Of a DNA stretch of 64,000 nt, positions 22,647 through 35,563 are shown piece by piece. Within the stretch, counting starts at the first letter, position 1. Every line of letters starts with the position of its first letter. The stretch is taken from positions 124,001 through 188,000 of the forward strand of contig OZ287700.1 in the NCBI GenBank assembly GCA_965649825.1. The letters run 5' to 3'. Position numbers and translations under genes: made by a program. Source of the stretch: Penicillus capitatus. Taxonomy: Eukaryota; Chlorophyta. The notes beneath the pieces were generated by a model. That model had not been told where the DNA came from. It saw only the letters and a program-made list of their open reading frames with translations, and searched no databases.

Positions 22647-24251
22647 CACTTCAGCAAGGACCGGCTCTTGAGATGCAATCTCTTTTAGAGACTCCCGTTC
22701 GATTTCGGACGCGATGCCGTCTTCGATATACAGAATCGTAAACTCCGGCTGCCGTAGTGTACGGACACTTCTCTTGAGCACATGAGGCCACCGGCCATAT
22801 CTAAACCACACAAAGATCACACATCCAGACACCCGCCTAGCACATCTGCATGCTGTCATGCGCTGACGCACCGAAAACTGTTCTGAAGTGTCTCGGAGCG
22901 CGTGGAGGGATCGAGGATGAGTAGACTGTACGTCACATCACCATGTCGTCCAGTCGTCACGAACCGTTCGATGCCAACAATGGTACGCGAGTGTCCGTCG
23001 TGCTGAAAGAAGAGTGGCGGCTTTCCCGTTGCCACAAAACGCTTCTTCAGATGGACGTCTTCGTCCTGTCGTTCATCGGTCGCATCGCTCTCGGCGAAGT
23101 AGTTCCACACCCACTGCATCAATCGTCCATGTCCTTGATCATCGGCCGTCTTCACTTTGGATTTCAGGCAGGGTCTATAGAGTGTCTGTTCCAGGAGTGA
23201 CTTCTGTTGATAGCAGTTCATACAGAGTCGCTCTCTCCAGTTTCCGGGCTTCTGGTATCGGACGCCACGGATGGGAGATACTTGACAGTTGAAGCATCTT
23301 GTGCCTCGATGAATTTCTTGCTGGCCACAGGGCAGAAAGGGAGCAAAGTCTTCGGCATTGCTGGTCTGGACACAATGCTCGCAGAGATCAAAATTATCAA
23401 CGTTCTGACTCGAGTAGCGCCTTCCCACAATGGGCTGCACTTTGCAAAAATCGCAGGAGATGCCTTCGTGTATCGTACCGCCATCATACAACGAATGATG
23501 TGACGAATGACGTCCGAGAAAATCCATAAAACGGACGCGGATGCCAAACTGCCTCAGTAGGGCAGCAATATCGATGGCACCGATCCATTTGGTCGTCCCT
23601 TGGACACTCCCTTCCAAACTGTGCTGCCCTGCCGGATCAAATCCTTGTTGCCAGGCACACTCTAACCACGCCTGTAGGGAGACAAGGTCTGGCACGTACT
23701 CCACTCCACCAAACAACGCCTCCCGAAACTGCGAACCCCTCAACAGGAGATGCGAAATTAACATCTGGCAGTTCTTGTAACCGCATCCCCAGCCTTTGTC
23801 CCCTGCCGATGTACAGAAATGCTGCATTGGACCTGCATCGCTCCATCATGGAGAAGGGCGTGGTGGTGTCTTGGAGCGAACCTGAGACGCAGAGAATGGA
23901 GTGGCCGTTCTCTGGAGGCCGTCCAGAGGTGTAGGCATGTTCCAGTGGGGCCAGAGAGTTGAGCCCGGCTTCGAATTGACCTTCCACTGTCTGCACTTCT
24001 TTGAGATGGGACGGCTCTGTTGGCAGGAATCCCATTTCCATTCGCCGTTTCTCCATCTCGGCAATCTTTTCCGTCCCATGCGGCGCGAACTCCGCAACGA
24101 GATCACCCAAAACGCTCGTCTCTGTCGGAAGCTGCACTGGAGAGGCCGTCCCCGATGCGAAGTGGCTATTGGCGTGGGTATTGAGTTCCTCAATACGAAA
24201 CGCTCGCCCACAGATGGGGCACAAATCCATGCCACTATCTACGTTGCTCAT
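22641..24251 (-). CDS. UFM1-specific peptidase family (C78) / ZUFSP-like with C2H2 and two ZZ-type zinc fingers
   Basis: Start ATG 24251. The N-terminus carries a C2H2 finger, LCPICGRAFRIEELNTHANS followed by HF. The C78 peptidase core has GDKGWGCGYKNCQMLISHLL (catalytic Cys in GWGCGYKN), FFQHDGHSRTIVGIERF (catalytic His) and SLLILDPS (catalytic Asp). Between the Cys and His parts lie two ZZ-like fingers: CDFCKVQPIVGRRY with FDLCEHC, and CFNCQVSPIRGVRY with ERLCMNC. ZUFSP/ZUP1 cleaves K63-linked ubiquitin and UfSPs cleave UFM1; which applies here is open. An intron separates the catalytic exon from the C-terminal exon, which begins about 22805. Stop TGA is at 22641-22643. Confidence 0.83.
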
Positions 24252-24572
24252 CGCCGTCGAACAATCGAGTCCGTGCTCTCCTCGTCCTGCCTGACAAGAC
24301 GTTTAAAGAAACCAACCGTCGTTCTTACAACAACCCCCAACGAACGGACGCACAATGAACGGGCTCAAGATGAGCACTTCTGCCTGCCATCAGGCTTTAT
24401 TCTTCTATTCTCTGTTAACACCTTGAAGAAGCTGTTAGACATTCTGACAATGGTGTATTGTCTCATGTTGTGTTTGGATGATGTTTGTGTTGTTGAAAGA
24501 CACAATTCTTGCTTTCTAACAGTCCAGAGAAAAATTCTCTTCTGCTCTTCTCCTACCGAGAACTTAAGCGTC
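24252..24572. other. Intergenic / 3' region
   Basis: About 320 bp between the peptidase start and the tail of the next minus-strand gene. No RNA gene or conserved ORF seen. Confidence 0.4.
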
Positions 24573-25891
24573 TCAAAAAAGAGGGATTGTATATATTCCA
24601 TCCAACATAGGTCTCTGTGTCCGGTGCTTCGGAGGCATCTCCATCGCATGGGATTCTTGCCTGATGACGCACTGTTCGCTGCTTCTTTCCATCTCATATG
24701 TACATTCGTAGAAGGACACGGGATTACAAGAACAGCAGCTTGAAGTACCGAGAGGTGTCGAGATTTCATCATCATCATCATCTGAGGAGGAGGAATGATG
24801 ACGAGCATTCCGCTTCATCAGCACAGCCCCAAACTGCACAACCATGGAGAGCTCTTCAATGCAACGGGCACAAATTCCAGACGATAGCATCAGTTGTGGT
24901 TCAGTTGGAGGAAATGGTAGGAACGCATGGTGCGTTTGAGAGGTCTCTGTGATGATGTGATCTCTACTGTTCTCTCCTTACGTTTGTTCTTCGATTTGTT
25001 CTTTTCATTCCAGACTTCCAGTAGCTGCATGGCAACTTCCTCCTCTTCTCCTCCGTGCTGCAGCCTCCGTCGACAATCCTCATGCTTCATGATCTGATAT
25101 GCGACCTGTTCTCCCACTTTCTGTCGCAGACAGTGTCGCACGAGCTTTGAGAGATCACGTTTCATGAATTCTCGATACACATCGGCCAATGGCGTGTCCA
25201 CCAGTTTAGATAGTTCATTTCGGGGGACTTTGCACAGGATGCGGTCACCCATGAGGCGAAAGACTTTCTGGACGCGTTCTTTGAGATCCAAAAATTCTTC
25301 GGTGCCTCCCTGAGGATAGGCAACGCAGAAGTCCAACGCTGTCAGCGGATCTGTGCGGCAGGTATCGACCAGTTGCGCAGCTCTTCGATGGGCTTTGAGG
25401 CGCGAGTGAACTGTGTTTCTCTGGATGCGTGTATTGCGATGCTTTCCCAGATAGTCTCCAAAAACGAAGGGGCGCAAATCTCGGCGCACACTCGTGACTT
25501 GAATGCCGGTTTGATGTTCAAGCCGTATGCGTTTTTGCACCAGCGCCTCTTGCGTTGCCTTTCGCTTCTGACGCGCTTCCCACATCTCTTTTCCACTACG
25601 TAGTCGCCCTAAATACTCCGCCTCGACGCGAATGTATTTACGGTATTTGAAGCGACGATTCGCAGAACGATCTCGCGAGTCAAGCACATCCAAGTCCTTC
25701 GCTGCGCATTTGAAACGCGACATCGCTTGTGAAATGCAGACTTCTTCGGGTTGGGTGGCTGAGCAACGGCGACAGCAGAACTGAAGACGGATGCCGTAGC
25801 GGGAACAGCCATCCACGATGCTTCCGCAATAAACACAGAAGTGGCAGCGCATGAAATCTTCCAAGACAGCTACCTTCGCTATCTCAGCCAT
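24573..25891 (-). CDS. XPA-like zinc-ribbon family, paralogue A
   Basis: Start ATG 25891 (AEIAKVAVLEDFMRCHF). A C4 ribbon reads CVYCGSIVDG...FCCRRC, followed by ISQAMSRFKCAAKDLDVL and FKYRKYIRVEAEYLGRL. The core shared with three other genes here includes ALDFCVAYPQGGTEEFLDLK, RLMGDRILCKVP, TPLADVYREFMKRD and GGEEEEVAMQLLEVW. The first exon stays open to 24890. Its family-like sequence ends at ...KNKSKNKRKER near 24960, where an intron (GTAGAG...CACAG) probably joins to the frame that runs to 24573. That frame has ICARCIEELSMVVQF, which fits the C-terminal CxxC module of the paralogues, then a Ser/Asp-rich tail. The splice is inferred. The function is unknown; the resemblance to the XPA/Rad14 DNA-binding region suggests nucleic-acid binding. 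Confidence 0.65.
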
Positions 25892-26374
25892 GTTCGCCAC
25901 AATACGACTCAGCAAAAGTGTTTAGAGGATGTATCCTCGACTCAACCAGCAGACAGTGTCGAAAACACAACAAAAACGCCAAGCGACGTAGCAAATGCGT
26001 AGGACGTGTCGGTGTGTTCGGGTCGATTCATAGACTGGTCATATGTCGCGCCGCTAAGTGCCGCGCTGTCAAGGTCGACGTGGACGTGGACGTTGGCGAT
26101 TCTTTTTCAGGCCTTCACATCGTACGCCTGTCCAATAAACGTCATGCTTACAAATTCATGCCATCGCGCATACGCATCCCGGTACTAACCGTCCGATACG
26201 ACGCCTTCTTTGTCCTCATGATCTTTACGTTTCGAGAGGAACGGATCTCGGCAAAATTGCTCGCTTGAGTGCGTAGTGAAAACAACCAAAAGCCTTCGCA
26301 AAAAACAACAAAGCGTCTAAATGCTGCTGCTGCATTATTTGAATTCACTACATTACATCCAAACCAAAAAGAGG
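25892..26374. other. Intergenic region between paralogues A and B
   Basis: About 480 bp with no supported ORF. It separates two members of the same minus-strand family. Confidence 0.45.
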
Positions 26375-27517
26375 TTAGGAAGTGTGAATCGTTATTTCCT
26401 TCCTCAGAATCATAACACTAAATGGCAAATAATGCGAGGGACGCAATGCATGGGCCAAAAGAGATGCGATTGTTGGTGTTCCCTGCACAGGTAAGCGATC
26501 GATGGGCCGAGTGGCCAACATGGCTTGTCTCACTGCATCCATCAACGATAGATCCTGATGGTGCAAACATTTTCTCAGGCTCTCTTCACAAGCAGGAAGG
26601 TATCTAAAGATGTCTTTGCGGCGTCCACGCAAACGGGAGGCCACCACAGAAATACCAATCACGTCATCTAGTTCTGCATCGACTTTGCCATCGACATACG
26701 CATTGCAGAACGGGCATTCGTCACGCAGCTGCATTCCATGTTTCTCAAAGGCCGCTTTCAATCGATCCTTTCTCACTGCTGTGTTCCCACGTTCCTTCCA
26801 GAAATCCAGCAGCTTCGTCGCGATACTGCATTCCTCGCCGCCAAGACTGATACGACCCTGTGTCGATGCATCCTGCAGAATCTCCATTCCCTCAGTCTCG
26901 CTGACATGACGTTTCAATTCTGTCAACACCATCAAACGGGTATCTCTCTTCCGATACTCGGCCAAGACGTCTGCCAAGGGCGTATCTGACAGTTTCTTCC
27001 TATCTTCTTCCGTCAGCATGTGCATAATGCGCATGCCTTCAAGGTGGAACGCCAGATTTGCACGACGTTTTAGATCCAGAAAATCGGCAGGTGTACCATC
27101 CGGATAGTCCACACAGTAATAGAAGGCCTGGACTGGCGATGCCTTGCATGCACGGACAATCACGGCCGCCCGGTCTGTGACGCTTCGCAGCGATTTGACG
27201 TCACGCAGCTCATCGAGCGAACGCGTTCCGTCGTCAAGATAACTGCGTATCACAGACGGCGGCAATTCGATTTTCAGACGCTTCACCTTGCCGCGCAGCT
27301 GTTTTGCGAGACGACCCCGCGTGACGCCGCGTTCTGGACTCGACAGCGGTGAAGGGTCAACGTCATATTCCGACAGGTCATCTTGCGAGAACGCGTCGTT
27401 GTCAGAGGCACCGCTCTTGTCTTCTTGTGCTTGTGCTTGTGCGGAGTAGCGGCTCTGAGGTGATGGGGACGAAGACGACGACGGTGAGTGAGAAGACGGA
27501 CTTCCTTGAAGCGACAT
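26375..27517 (-). CDS. XPA-like family core protein, paralogue B (no N-terminal ribbon)
   Basis: A single-exon gene of 380 residues from ATG 27517. The N-terminal about 55 residues are Ser/Gln/Asp-rich and disordered-looking, replacing the zinc ribbon of the paralogues. The family core is intact: AFYYCVDYPDGTPADFLDLK, HLEGMRIMHMLT, TPLADVLAEYRKRD and GGEECSIATKLLDFWKER. The C-terminal module DECPFCNAYVDG retains a CxxC pair. A basic stretch RGRLAKQLRGKVKRLKIELP precedes the core. The function is unknown. As loss of the ribbon would remove the presumed DNA-binding part, it may act as a partner or regulator of its relatives; that is speculation. Confidence 0.72.
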   Translation of the reverse strand: MSLQGSPSSHSPSSSSSPSPQSRYSAQAQAQEDKSGASDNDAFSQDDLSEYDVDPSPLSSPERGVTRGRLAKQLRGKVKRLKIELPPSVIRSYLDDGTRSLDELRDVKSLRSVTDRAAVIVRACKASPVQAFYYCVDYPDGTPADFLDLKRRANLAFHLEGMRIMHMLTEEDRKKLSDTPLADVLAEYRKRDTRLMVLTELKRHVSETEGMEILQDASTQGRISLGGEECSIATKLLDFWKERGNTAVRKDRLKAAFEKHGMQLRDECPFCNAYVDGKVDAELDDVIGISVVASRLRGRRKDIFRYLPACEESLRKCLHHQDLSLMDAVRQAMLATRPIDRLPVQGTPTIASLLAHALRPSHYLPFSVMILRKEITIHTS

Positions 27518-27856
27518 AGTGAAGAAACGGAAACGACGCCGACGATGAAACGAAAAGCGATTCGATGCGAATGGAATATTGCAAGTTTAAAGTCGGAAAG
27601 ACAGACGCCGGACGTCCCATGAAAACGTCACATCAACAACCGGCATCCGTGACCCAGCCATCTGTCACAGCACTCCATCTCATCTCTGACAGCAGACCAA
27701 CACCCAAGGCAGCTGCGTTCATTCAGGTGCTAGAGAGATTTGACGTCATCGTGTGTCGACGGAAACGACGGCACATGTGTCGGACACCACTTTCGATGAT
27801 CATCATGAACGCAGGCACATAGGGCGGGGTCAAGTCGGTCACCTGTCCTATCGTTT
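27518..27856. other. Intergenic region
   Basis: About 340 bp between paralogue B start and the uL14 stop. No supported gene. Confidence 0.45.
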
Positions 27857-28393
27857 CTAGAGGATGGCATTGGCAGCACTGGCGATACGTGGCCACAGAT
27901 CTGCACATTCCTTGGCGACGGGTCCCGTGATGGCCGAGCCTGTCGGGCACAGCAGTCATAGATGAGGGATGCTCTTATGTACTGCTGAAAAGACCTTTCA
28001 TTTCGCCTTTGGCATTGACAATGACACCTGCATTGTCTTCAAAGTAGATAAACACACCGTCCTTTCTCCTCCAAGGCTTGCGCTGACGGATCACCACTGC
28101 TGGCGTCACTGGACATGACAGCCAAGGTGAAGTGACGGGTCGTGGTGAACACGGTGCTCCATGCCTTTCTTGCGCAGTTCGGGTTTTCCTTTCTTGACAC
28201 TGGCCATGACCATATCGCCCGGTGCTGCAGCAGGCATACGGTTGAGACGCGATCCCCAGCCATGCACAGCAATGATATAGAGATTCTTGGCCCCTGAGTT
28301 GTCGGCGCAGTTGAGCAGAGCGGCAACGGGAAGACCGAGCGACATCCGAAACTTGTTACCCGACGATCCACCGCGACCACGTTTGGACGCCAT
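27857..28393 (-). CDS. RPL23: 60S ribosomal protein L23 (uL14)
   Basis: Three exons. Exon 1 from ATG 28393 reads [40 protein letters not shown] and [18 protein letters not shown]. Exon 2 reads [20 protein letters not shown] and [13 protein letters not shown]. Exon 3 reads [20 protein letters not shown] and ends SAANAIL, TAG 27857-27859. This is full-length eukaryotic uL14, which sits at the inter-subunit face near the L3 bridge. Intron 1 most likely uses GTGTTCACC as donor, leaving GMEHL where other species have V-x-P-A, a small local divergence. It lies between family paralogues B and C, breaking the tandem array. Confidence 0.93.
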
Positions 28394-28694
28394 TGAGAGA
28401 ACAGCCGCCGAAAATGGAGTGCAGCTTGGCCAATGGCGTTAATGATGACGACGATGAAATATTAAACGTCCTATCCGTCAGTACACAAAACATGAGAATG
28501 GGATGGTTCCCTAAATCTTCCCACCCATCCGTGCCGTGCCCTCCAAGAGAACGGAAAAACAGGTGGCGATAACAATGAACAAAATAATACACTGTGATGA
28601 CGAGGACGAAAGAATAACGTTATGGGCGATGGGGTCATCCAGCCCTCGATACATCCCGTTGACCTTGATTCAATGCTTCGAAGCTGTGGCTGCC
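28394..28694. other. Intergenic region
   Basis: 300 bp with no supported gene; upstream of uL14 and downstream of paralogue C. Confidence 0.4.
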
Positions 28695-29819
28695 CTAGCA
28701 TCGGTGCTCTAACGCTGCCCTTACGCCTCTCTTTACGGAACGTGCATGTCCCGCCTTGTGCGCATTCAATTGGCAGAGCATCGCTTGTGTGGCACTGTCG
28801 CCCTGAACGCTGTCTATATCGATGCCATGCTGCATCTCCAATTGATGACGCAGATCTGCGAGGGCGACGATTTCGCGTACACTATAGGTGCTCTCGCCAT
28901 TCACAAAACGGACGTACATATCTGAATCTTCAGCGAGAGTGACGCCGCGTTTGGTAAGAGCATAGGTCAGTAGGGCTCTTCTTCGTCGCGTCCGACCCTC
29001 CCAGAAATATTTCAGTACCAATGCGACGCGATCTTCGGGACCACGTGCCCATGATTGTGATCTCCAACCGGGTTCCTGCATGATACGCTCGACGATGTCT
29101 TTCCCAAACCAATGTGCCAGATATCCACGCAGCATCGCATCCGAGTCTCTCTTCTCGAAAGAGTCATAGACATCCGCCAGCGGTGTGTACTTCAATATCG
29201 GTCGAGCTCTCTCAGGGATGCCGTGGAGAATCCGTTCGCCTTCAATCTCAAAAACGGCCGCCATACTACGCTTCATATGTTCGAAATCATCAGGCCGAGC
29301 ATTTGGGCTCTCCAGGAAAAACTCAAAAACACTCTCCGAGTACTCCCACGGGCACCGCTGTAATGTCTCTTTTACGCGGTTGAGCACGCGGTAACGTGCG
29401 AGGACGCGATCGATGGACAAGTCGTTATGAGAGATTTCTGTCCGATAGCGACCCAACAGAAGATCGCACGTTTTCGAATCCATCTCCTTCAGATCGATGC
29501 CTTCGTCCCTCTTCAACTCCTCCACAAGTGCCAAGCTCCTCAGGTGACGCACCTCTCCCCTGAGATAAAATCGCGTTACGGCGGATCCCCCATCCCCCAG
29601 ACGGACAAGCTTCAAATGTCGTAGACTCTTTAACTCCTTCTCCCCAACATGCCATTCGGCAATCGCTTCGTGTTCAGAGACGATATAAAAGCACCCAAAA
29701 ATGTGACTTTTGCTTTGGCTCTGCTCTCGGCAGCAATGCAGGCAGAGAAGCGTGACACCGATAGAATCTAATTTGCCGATGGCGGGCGAACCACATCGAC
29801 AGCAGTTTCTGATACTCAT
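28695..29819 (-). CDS. XPA-like zinc-ribbon family, paralogue C
   Basis: ATG 29819 (SIRNCCRCG) is chosen because it sits just before the ribbon, as in paralogue D; an upstream in-frame ATG at 29885 is possible. The C4 ribbon is CCRC...CLHC with 16 residues between pairs. A segment with FYIVSEHEAIAEW then FYLRGEVRHLRSL follows, reminiscent of the XPA region after its zinc finger. Core: VFEFFLESPNARPDDFEHMK, EIEGERILHGIP, TPLADVYDSFEKRD and GPEDRVALVLKYFWEGRTRR. C-terminal module: LAEDSDMYVRFVNGESTYSV, where the CxxC seen in B and D is lost, then GHARSVKRGVRAAL. Single exon, 374 residues. Function unknown. Confidence 0.72.
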   Translation of the reverse strand: MSIRNCCRCGSPAIGKLDSIGVTLLCLHCCREQSQSKSHIFGCFYIVSEHEAIAEWHVGEKELKSLRHLKLVRLGDGGSAVTRFYLRGEVRHLRSLALVEELKRDEGIDLKEMDSKTCDLLLGRYRTEISHNDLSIDRVLARYRVLNRVKETLQRCPWEYSESVFEFFLESPNARPDDFEHMKRSMAAVFEIEGERILHGIPERARPILKYTPLADVYDSFEKRDSDAMLRGYLAHWFGKDIVERIMQEPGWRSQSWARGPEDRVALVLKYFWEGRTRRRRALLTYALTKRGVTLAEDSDMYVRFVNGESTYSVREIVALADLRHQLEMQHGIDIDSVQGDSATQAMLCQLNAHKAGHARSVKRGVRAALEHRC

Positions 29820-30348
29820 TTTCCCCTTCCTAGAACGAAACCAACCCGAAAGAACGTTCAATGCGTGCTTAGAACGAAGTGGCATTTCTTTGAGTCGGTC
29901 AACTTTTTTATCTGACCGGTTTCCGTTTTTATTTCGACTGGCTGTCGGATGCCTCGCTGACGAAGGATTATTTAGTGTGAGTGTTATTGTCGTCAATGTG
30001 AGAAGAGACGCGACTCGAGAGAGACAGAAGGAAACTACGCGCTGGCGTCTCAAGTATAAAAAACCGTTGCAAAAGCCACTGTCCACTCCGCGGTTCCCTA
30101 GCGTCCGTCATATCCCCTGTCGCTTGTCAAAGAAATCACTGCCATGGCGATCGCCGAGAACAGTAGAGCGTGGTCAGTGCTTCTTGGAATAAGGAGAACA
30201 TTGCCGTCTCGCGTACATAACGCCGTCGTCACTGCAGAATTCTAACAGAGTGAGAGAGACGTCAAGAAATGTGTGACGCATTAGCATGCGAAACGAATAA
30301 GTCTGATGACAGATCACTCATAAAATATTCCGTACCCTATCGTCTCTC
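29820..30348. other. Intergenic region upstream of paralogue C
   Basis: About 530 bp between paralogue C and the WD40 gene stop. The reverse strand stays open for about 90 codons upstream of ATG 29819, probably as 5' leader. Confidence 0.4.
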
Positions 30349-32178
<1,830 letters not shown>

Positions 32179-32276
32179 GGCTCGAACACGTCTTGTCGAT
32201 CCGACCTGAACGACGCCAATGATCGCATTACGAGCACATTCGCTTTGAAATGGACAGAAACTGATTCATCGCGACG

Positions 32277-32700
32277 TCACATCAGGACTCGACTCAGTTG
32301 CCGGTGACGAGAGCTTGGTCGGAAAGCGCACGAATTCGTCGTCGGCCTAATCAGAAGACAGCGTTGTATCAAGATCCGTCGGTCGAGCCTCATAGAGACG
32401 ATGGTAGCGTCCGCTTTCGTGGCCCCTTCGACGGATGGCAACTCCTGCAATCTGCAAATCCCTTCATTCCTTGCACAGAAGCCATTCTGGCAAAGAAGGG
32501 TGATCAAGGGCATAGTGATCATGACGTTGTTGCATCCCCCTGCTTCGTGGCAGCGCTTAACCAGAGCAATCAATTCTGTCATCAGACTTTCATCGAAGTC
32601 CTAAAGGGTCACATCCACCGGTTAAACAGCGCGATCGCTTTGCCGAATGGAACACAGTTGGGCATCGATGATCAGGTGTTTGTTTTAAAAGAGATGTGTC
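32277..32700 (-). other. Possible small multi-exon gene, unidentified
   Basis: On the minus strand short stretches look coding: AGVAIRRRGHESGRYHRLYE with ARPTDLDTTL, and DFDESLMTELIALVKRCHEA, with potential GT/AG joins between them. No family was recognised and a start and stop cannot be fixed. It could be a small gene between the WD40 and F-box genes, or only part of their untranslated regions. Confidence 0.22.
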
Positions 32701-32812
32701 TGACAAACCTCTCTTGTTCTTTGCCCTTGATAATCTTTACCAGACCACATAAACAGACAATCGAACGGGATAGTTGAGTTTAAATAACGATCTACGGCAG
32801 AATGCTATCTGA

Positions 32813-34483
32813 TCAAAGATAGACGCGACAGGTCGGTTCCTTGCAGGCCAGCATCGCACAGACATACCCCAGCTTCAGTGCTGCTGACATGCGGGCGAAT
32901 TCCTGACAGAGACTGTCGAGTGTTGTCTCATCGACGACCTTCATCCCTTCCAGAAAGGCAACGGTCTCCAGTTTCGGCAGCTGCAACAGACACTCGATAT
33001 TTGCAAAGTCCAGAATTGGATTCTCAGTGAACTCCAGCGTCTGCAGACTCTTCCATGTCGACAGGCCTTTAGGAATGACCCGCAGCTTGTTTCCGGACAG
33101 ATTCAGCATCGAGATGCATTCGGAGAATGATGGGACGTTATCGGGAAAGCTTGAAATCTCGCATGAAATCATCTCCAATCGTTCCAGATTTGGCAAACGA
33201 AGGACAGGCTCTGGAAGCGTCTCGAATCGGATCTGAACGATGCACAGGAAGGTCAGATTATGATAGAGATCAAAAGATTCAGCCATGACGCCCAGACTGG
33301 AGAAGCACAGACTGAGGGACTGAAGATCCGTGAAGGGTGGATCCCTCAGCACTTCTTCGCCCAGCCACTCGAAGTATCCTCTCGGACCGGAGTCCATTCC
33401 CTGAATTGACAGTTCTTTGATATTTTCTAACGCACTAAGCTTGCGCAAATCGTCTGGCAAAAAATCTGTATTGGTGGCTTCGTTCTCGCTCCCTCCTTCC
33501 AAAACAGAATCGTCTGCCACCAACTTGGTCAGCTGACTGAGATATCCCAGATGCTGACAGAACTCTCCTGTCACCGCACAGGACATTAGCTTGAGACATT
33601 TTAGATTTGTGAGGTAGCTGCCTACTGTCACATCCATATCGATCAGCGCCTCACACAGTGCGACTTTCTCCAAGCTTAACGGAAAACTGTGAGACGACAG
33701 TTGCGTCTCGGGAAAGACTTGATTGTGTGCATAGCCTAGTTCCAGTACTCTGAGTTTGTTGAGATGTGTCAGGATCGAGATGTCGCTGACGAAGGATGGG
33801 GCAGCGCGATACACTTGCAGCTGGACGAGATTCGTCAGATAACGAATACTGAGTAAGACAGATCTTGAGGCGCCTTCATCAAAACAGTCTCCCAGACACA
33901 GCGCTTTCAACTGCTGCGTCGAGAGCAATGACAGAAGTCCGATGTTCATGACAGACAGATTGCCCAGACCATCTACGGAATGGCCATCTAGAAACAGGGT
34001 CTCCAGACGCGAGGCGTGCTCTCGCCACCAGGTCAGAGGGACGACAGATGATGGATCTCGAACGACGACGGAGGCACGAGCGCAGACAGCAGGAAAGTCC
34101 TTCATGATGTTCCTCCATCGGCGACAGACTCGTGGCAGAACAAAGACCATTGGGTATCCCGGATTCTGGGTCGGCAGGACGCCACGTCTGTCTCCGAAGA
34201 AGTCGTCGTATGGGTCTTGTGAGATGCCAGCGATCGTCTTGTAGCGAAAATGTGACGGTCGTCCGACCGTTGCTCGAAAGATGCGATAAAGGACGTCATC
34301 GTTCAGGGCGTCGAAGAAGGACGTCTTCTTGTCGTCGACTCCAAAGTCGACTGTTTCTGACGTGTCTTCTGAAGGCGCCTCAAGAGTGACGGTCGCCTTC
34401 GGTGATGAAGGTTCCGGCAGCGACGTTGACGCGACGTCGACAGCCGCGCAAGGTGTGATTTCGGCTTCGGTGGAATCGGCCAT
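32813..34483 (-). CDS. F-box / leucine-rich-repeat protein
   Basis: A single open exon of 556 residues from ATG 34483. Residues 1-55 are low-complexity acidic/Ser/Thr. An F-box-like segment follows: FFDALNDDVLYRIFRATVG, then VFVLPRVCRRWRNIMKDFPA. The rest is leucine-rich repeats, e.g. LRVLELGYAHNQVFPETQL, LPNLERLEMISCEISSFPD and ISMLNLSGNKLRVIPKGLS. Such proteins are substrate receptors of SCF ubiquitin ligases; the target is unknown. The C-terminal end (LACKEPTCRVYL) has no recognised motif. Confidence 0.72.
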   Translation of the reverse strand: MADSTEAEITPCAAVDVASTSLPEPSSPKATVTLEAPSEDTSETVDFGVDDKKTSFFDALNDDVLYRIFRATVGRPSHFRYKTIAGISQDPYDDFFGDRRGVLPTQNPGYPMVFVLPRVCRRWRNIMKDFPAVCARASVVVRDPSSVVPLTWWREHASRLETLFLDGHSVDGLGNLSVMNIGLLSLLSTQQLKALCLGDCFDEGASRSVLLSIRYLTNLVQLQVYRAAPSFVSDISILTHLNKLRVLELGYAHNQVFPETQLSSHSFPLSLEKVALCEALIDMDVTVGSYLTNLKCLKLMSCAVTGEFCQHLGYLSQLTKLVADDSVLEGGSENEATNTDFLPDDLRKLSALENIKELSIQGMDSGPRGYFEWLGEEVLRDPPFTDLQSLSLCFSSLGVMAESFDLYHNLTFLCIVQIRFETLPEPVLRLPNLERLEMISCEISSFPDNVPSFSECISMLNLSGNKLRVIPKGLSTWKSLQTLEFTENPILDFANIECLLQLPKLETVAFLEGMKVVDETTLDSLCQEFARMSAALKLGYVCAMLACKEPTCRVYL

Positions 34484-35563
34484 CTTCTAGTGCTCAACAC
34501 GCTTTCTCGGCGAAAAGACTTCGTCCCGAAGTCGGCAAATCGGCAAGGTCCAGTGGACCAACTGTCAAAATGATGTAGAGTTGCGACGTCAAATCAAAAT
34601 CGTCAACACGACATGACGGGATGCACTCGATCGGTGCCCTTTCGCGTCCTTTATGCGTTATCGTCATTTTAACGTTGTTTTTGATGACAGCTACCTTGTT
34701 TTCGCTAATAGGAGTTCTTTTCTTTTGATTTTCAGCTTAGGGTGTCGTAGCATTCCATAGAAGACGACTTTTACAGAATCGTTCATCCATACTTAGAAGC
34801 GAGTCTTCATCGCACGCTGGAGTCGGAGGGCTCAAGATAAATACGTTTCCTTGACAATGTCAACAAGAGTGAGAATCCGATTCAAGGAACTGGTCACAAC
34901 AGATAAGGTCATAGGAAAGTTTTGGCTCTGAATTGTGCCGTGCCAAGACAGATCAGAATGACAGATTTTGTCGTCAATGACAGAGGAGACATGAAACGGA
35001 GGAAATCCAAAAATCAATTCTGCCGCTCGAATAAGAGCTCCGCCTAAAGATCTAACGCGTCTGGAGAACTCCGAAACGTTTTTTGGACGGTCTTTGAACT
35101 ACTTTTCTCGTACCCGACGTCCTGCCGAACTCGCACATGATCTCCTTGTGTCTGTGTTAACTTGTTTAGTAAGTTCTTTTTTGCTTTCCGCTGAGAATGC
35201 AGCTACTTAAACAAAATGATGGGCCGTAAGATAACTTTCTCGTCGTAGACGGGATCGGCTGTGCCTATAAGCTTGCCGTCCGTATCCATTGGTCTGTTGG
35301 CTTAGTGATAGTCGGCGAGTTCACGACGCGCGATGGAAGACATACATTCGTCATGTCATCAAACTTAAAAACGGCCTACGATGTAAGCACCTGGTCTTAT
35401 GCATACACGAATGACGTGTAATGCCGCTTGGAAAAAACAAAAAACGTCCGTCACAGATAACGCAGATATGAGTCGGGATTTATGCTATCCCGACCAACTT
35501 GAAACCGAAAAAACGTGTGGCAAACTGATACTTCAACGTTCAAGTCTCGTGTAAGAGATCCTC
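34484..35563. other. Gene-poor intergenic stretch
   Basis: About 1.1 kb, AT-richer than the flanks. Only short ORFs without similarity. One CTCACTCTTG sequence on the minus strand near 34867 recalls the intron motif, but no exons were recognised around it. Confidence 0.45.

Noticed and set aside
24365-24808. 147-codon minus-strand ORF
   Set aside because: Overlaps, in another frame, the probable C-terminal exon of paralogue A and looks like 3' UTR; no similarity.
34832-35017. Minus-strand ORF containing an intron-like motif
   Set aside because: No flanking exons or family similarity; the motif alone is not enough.
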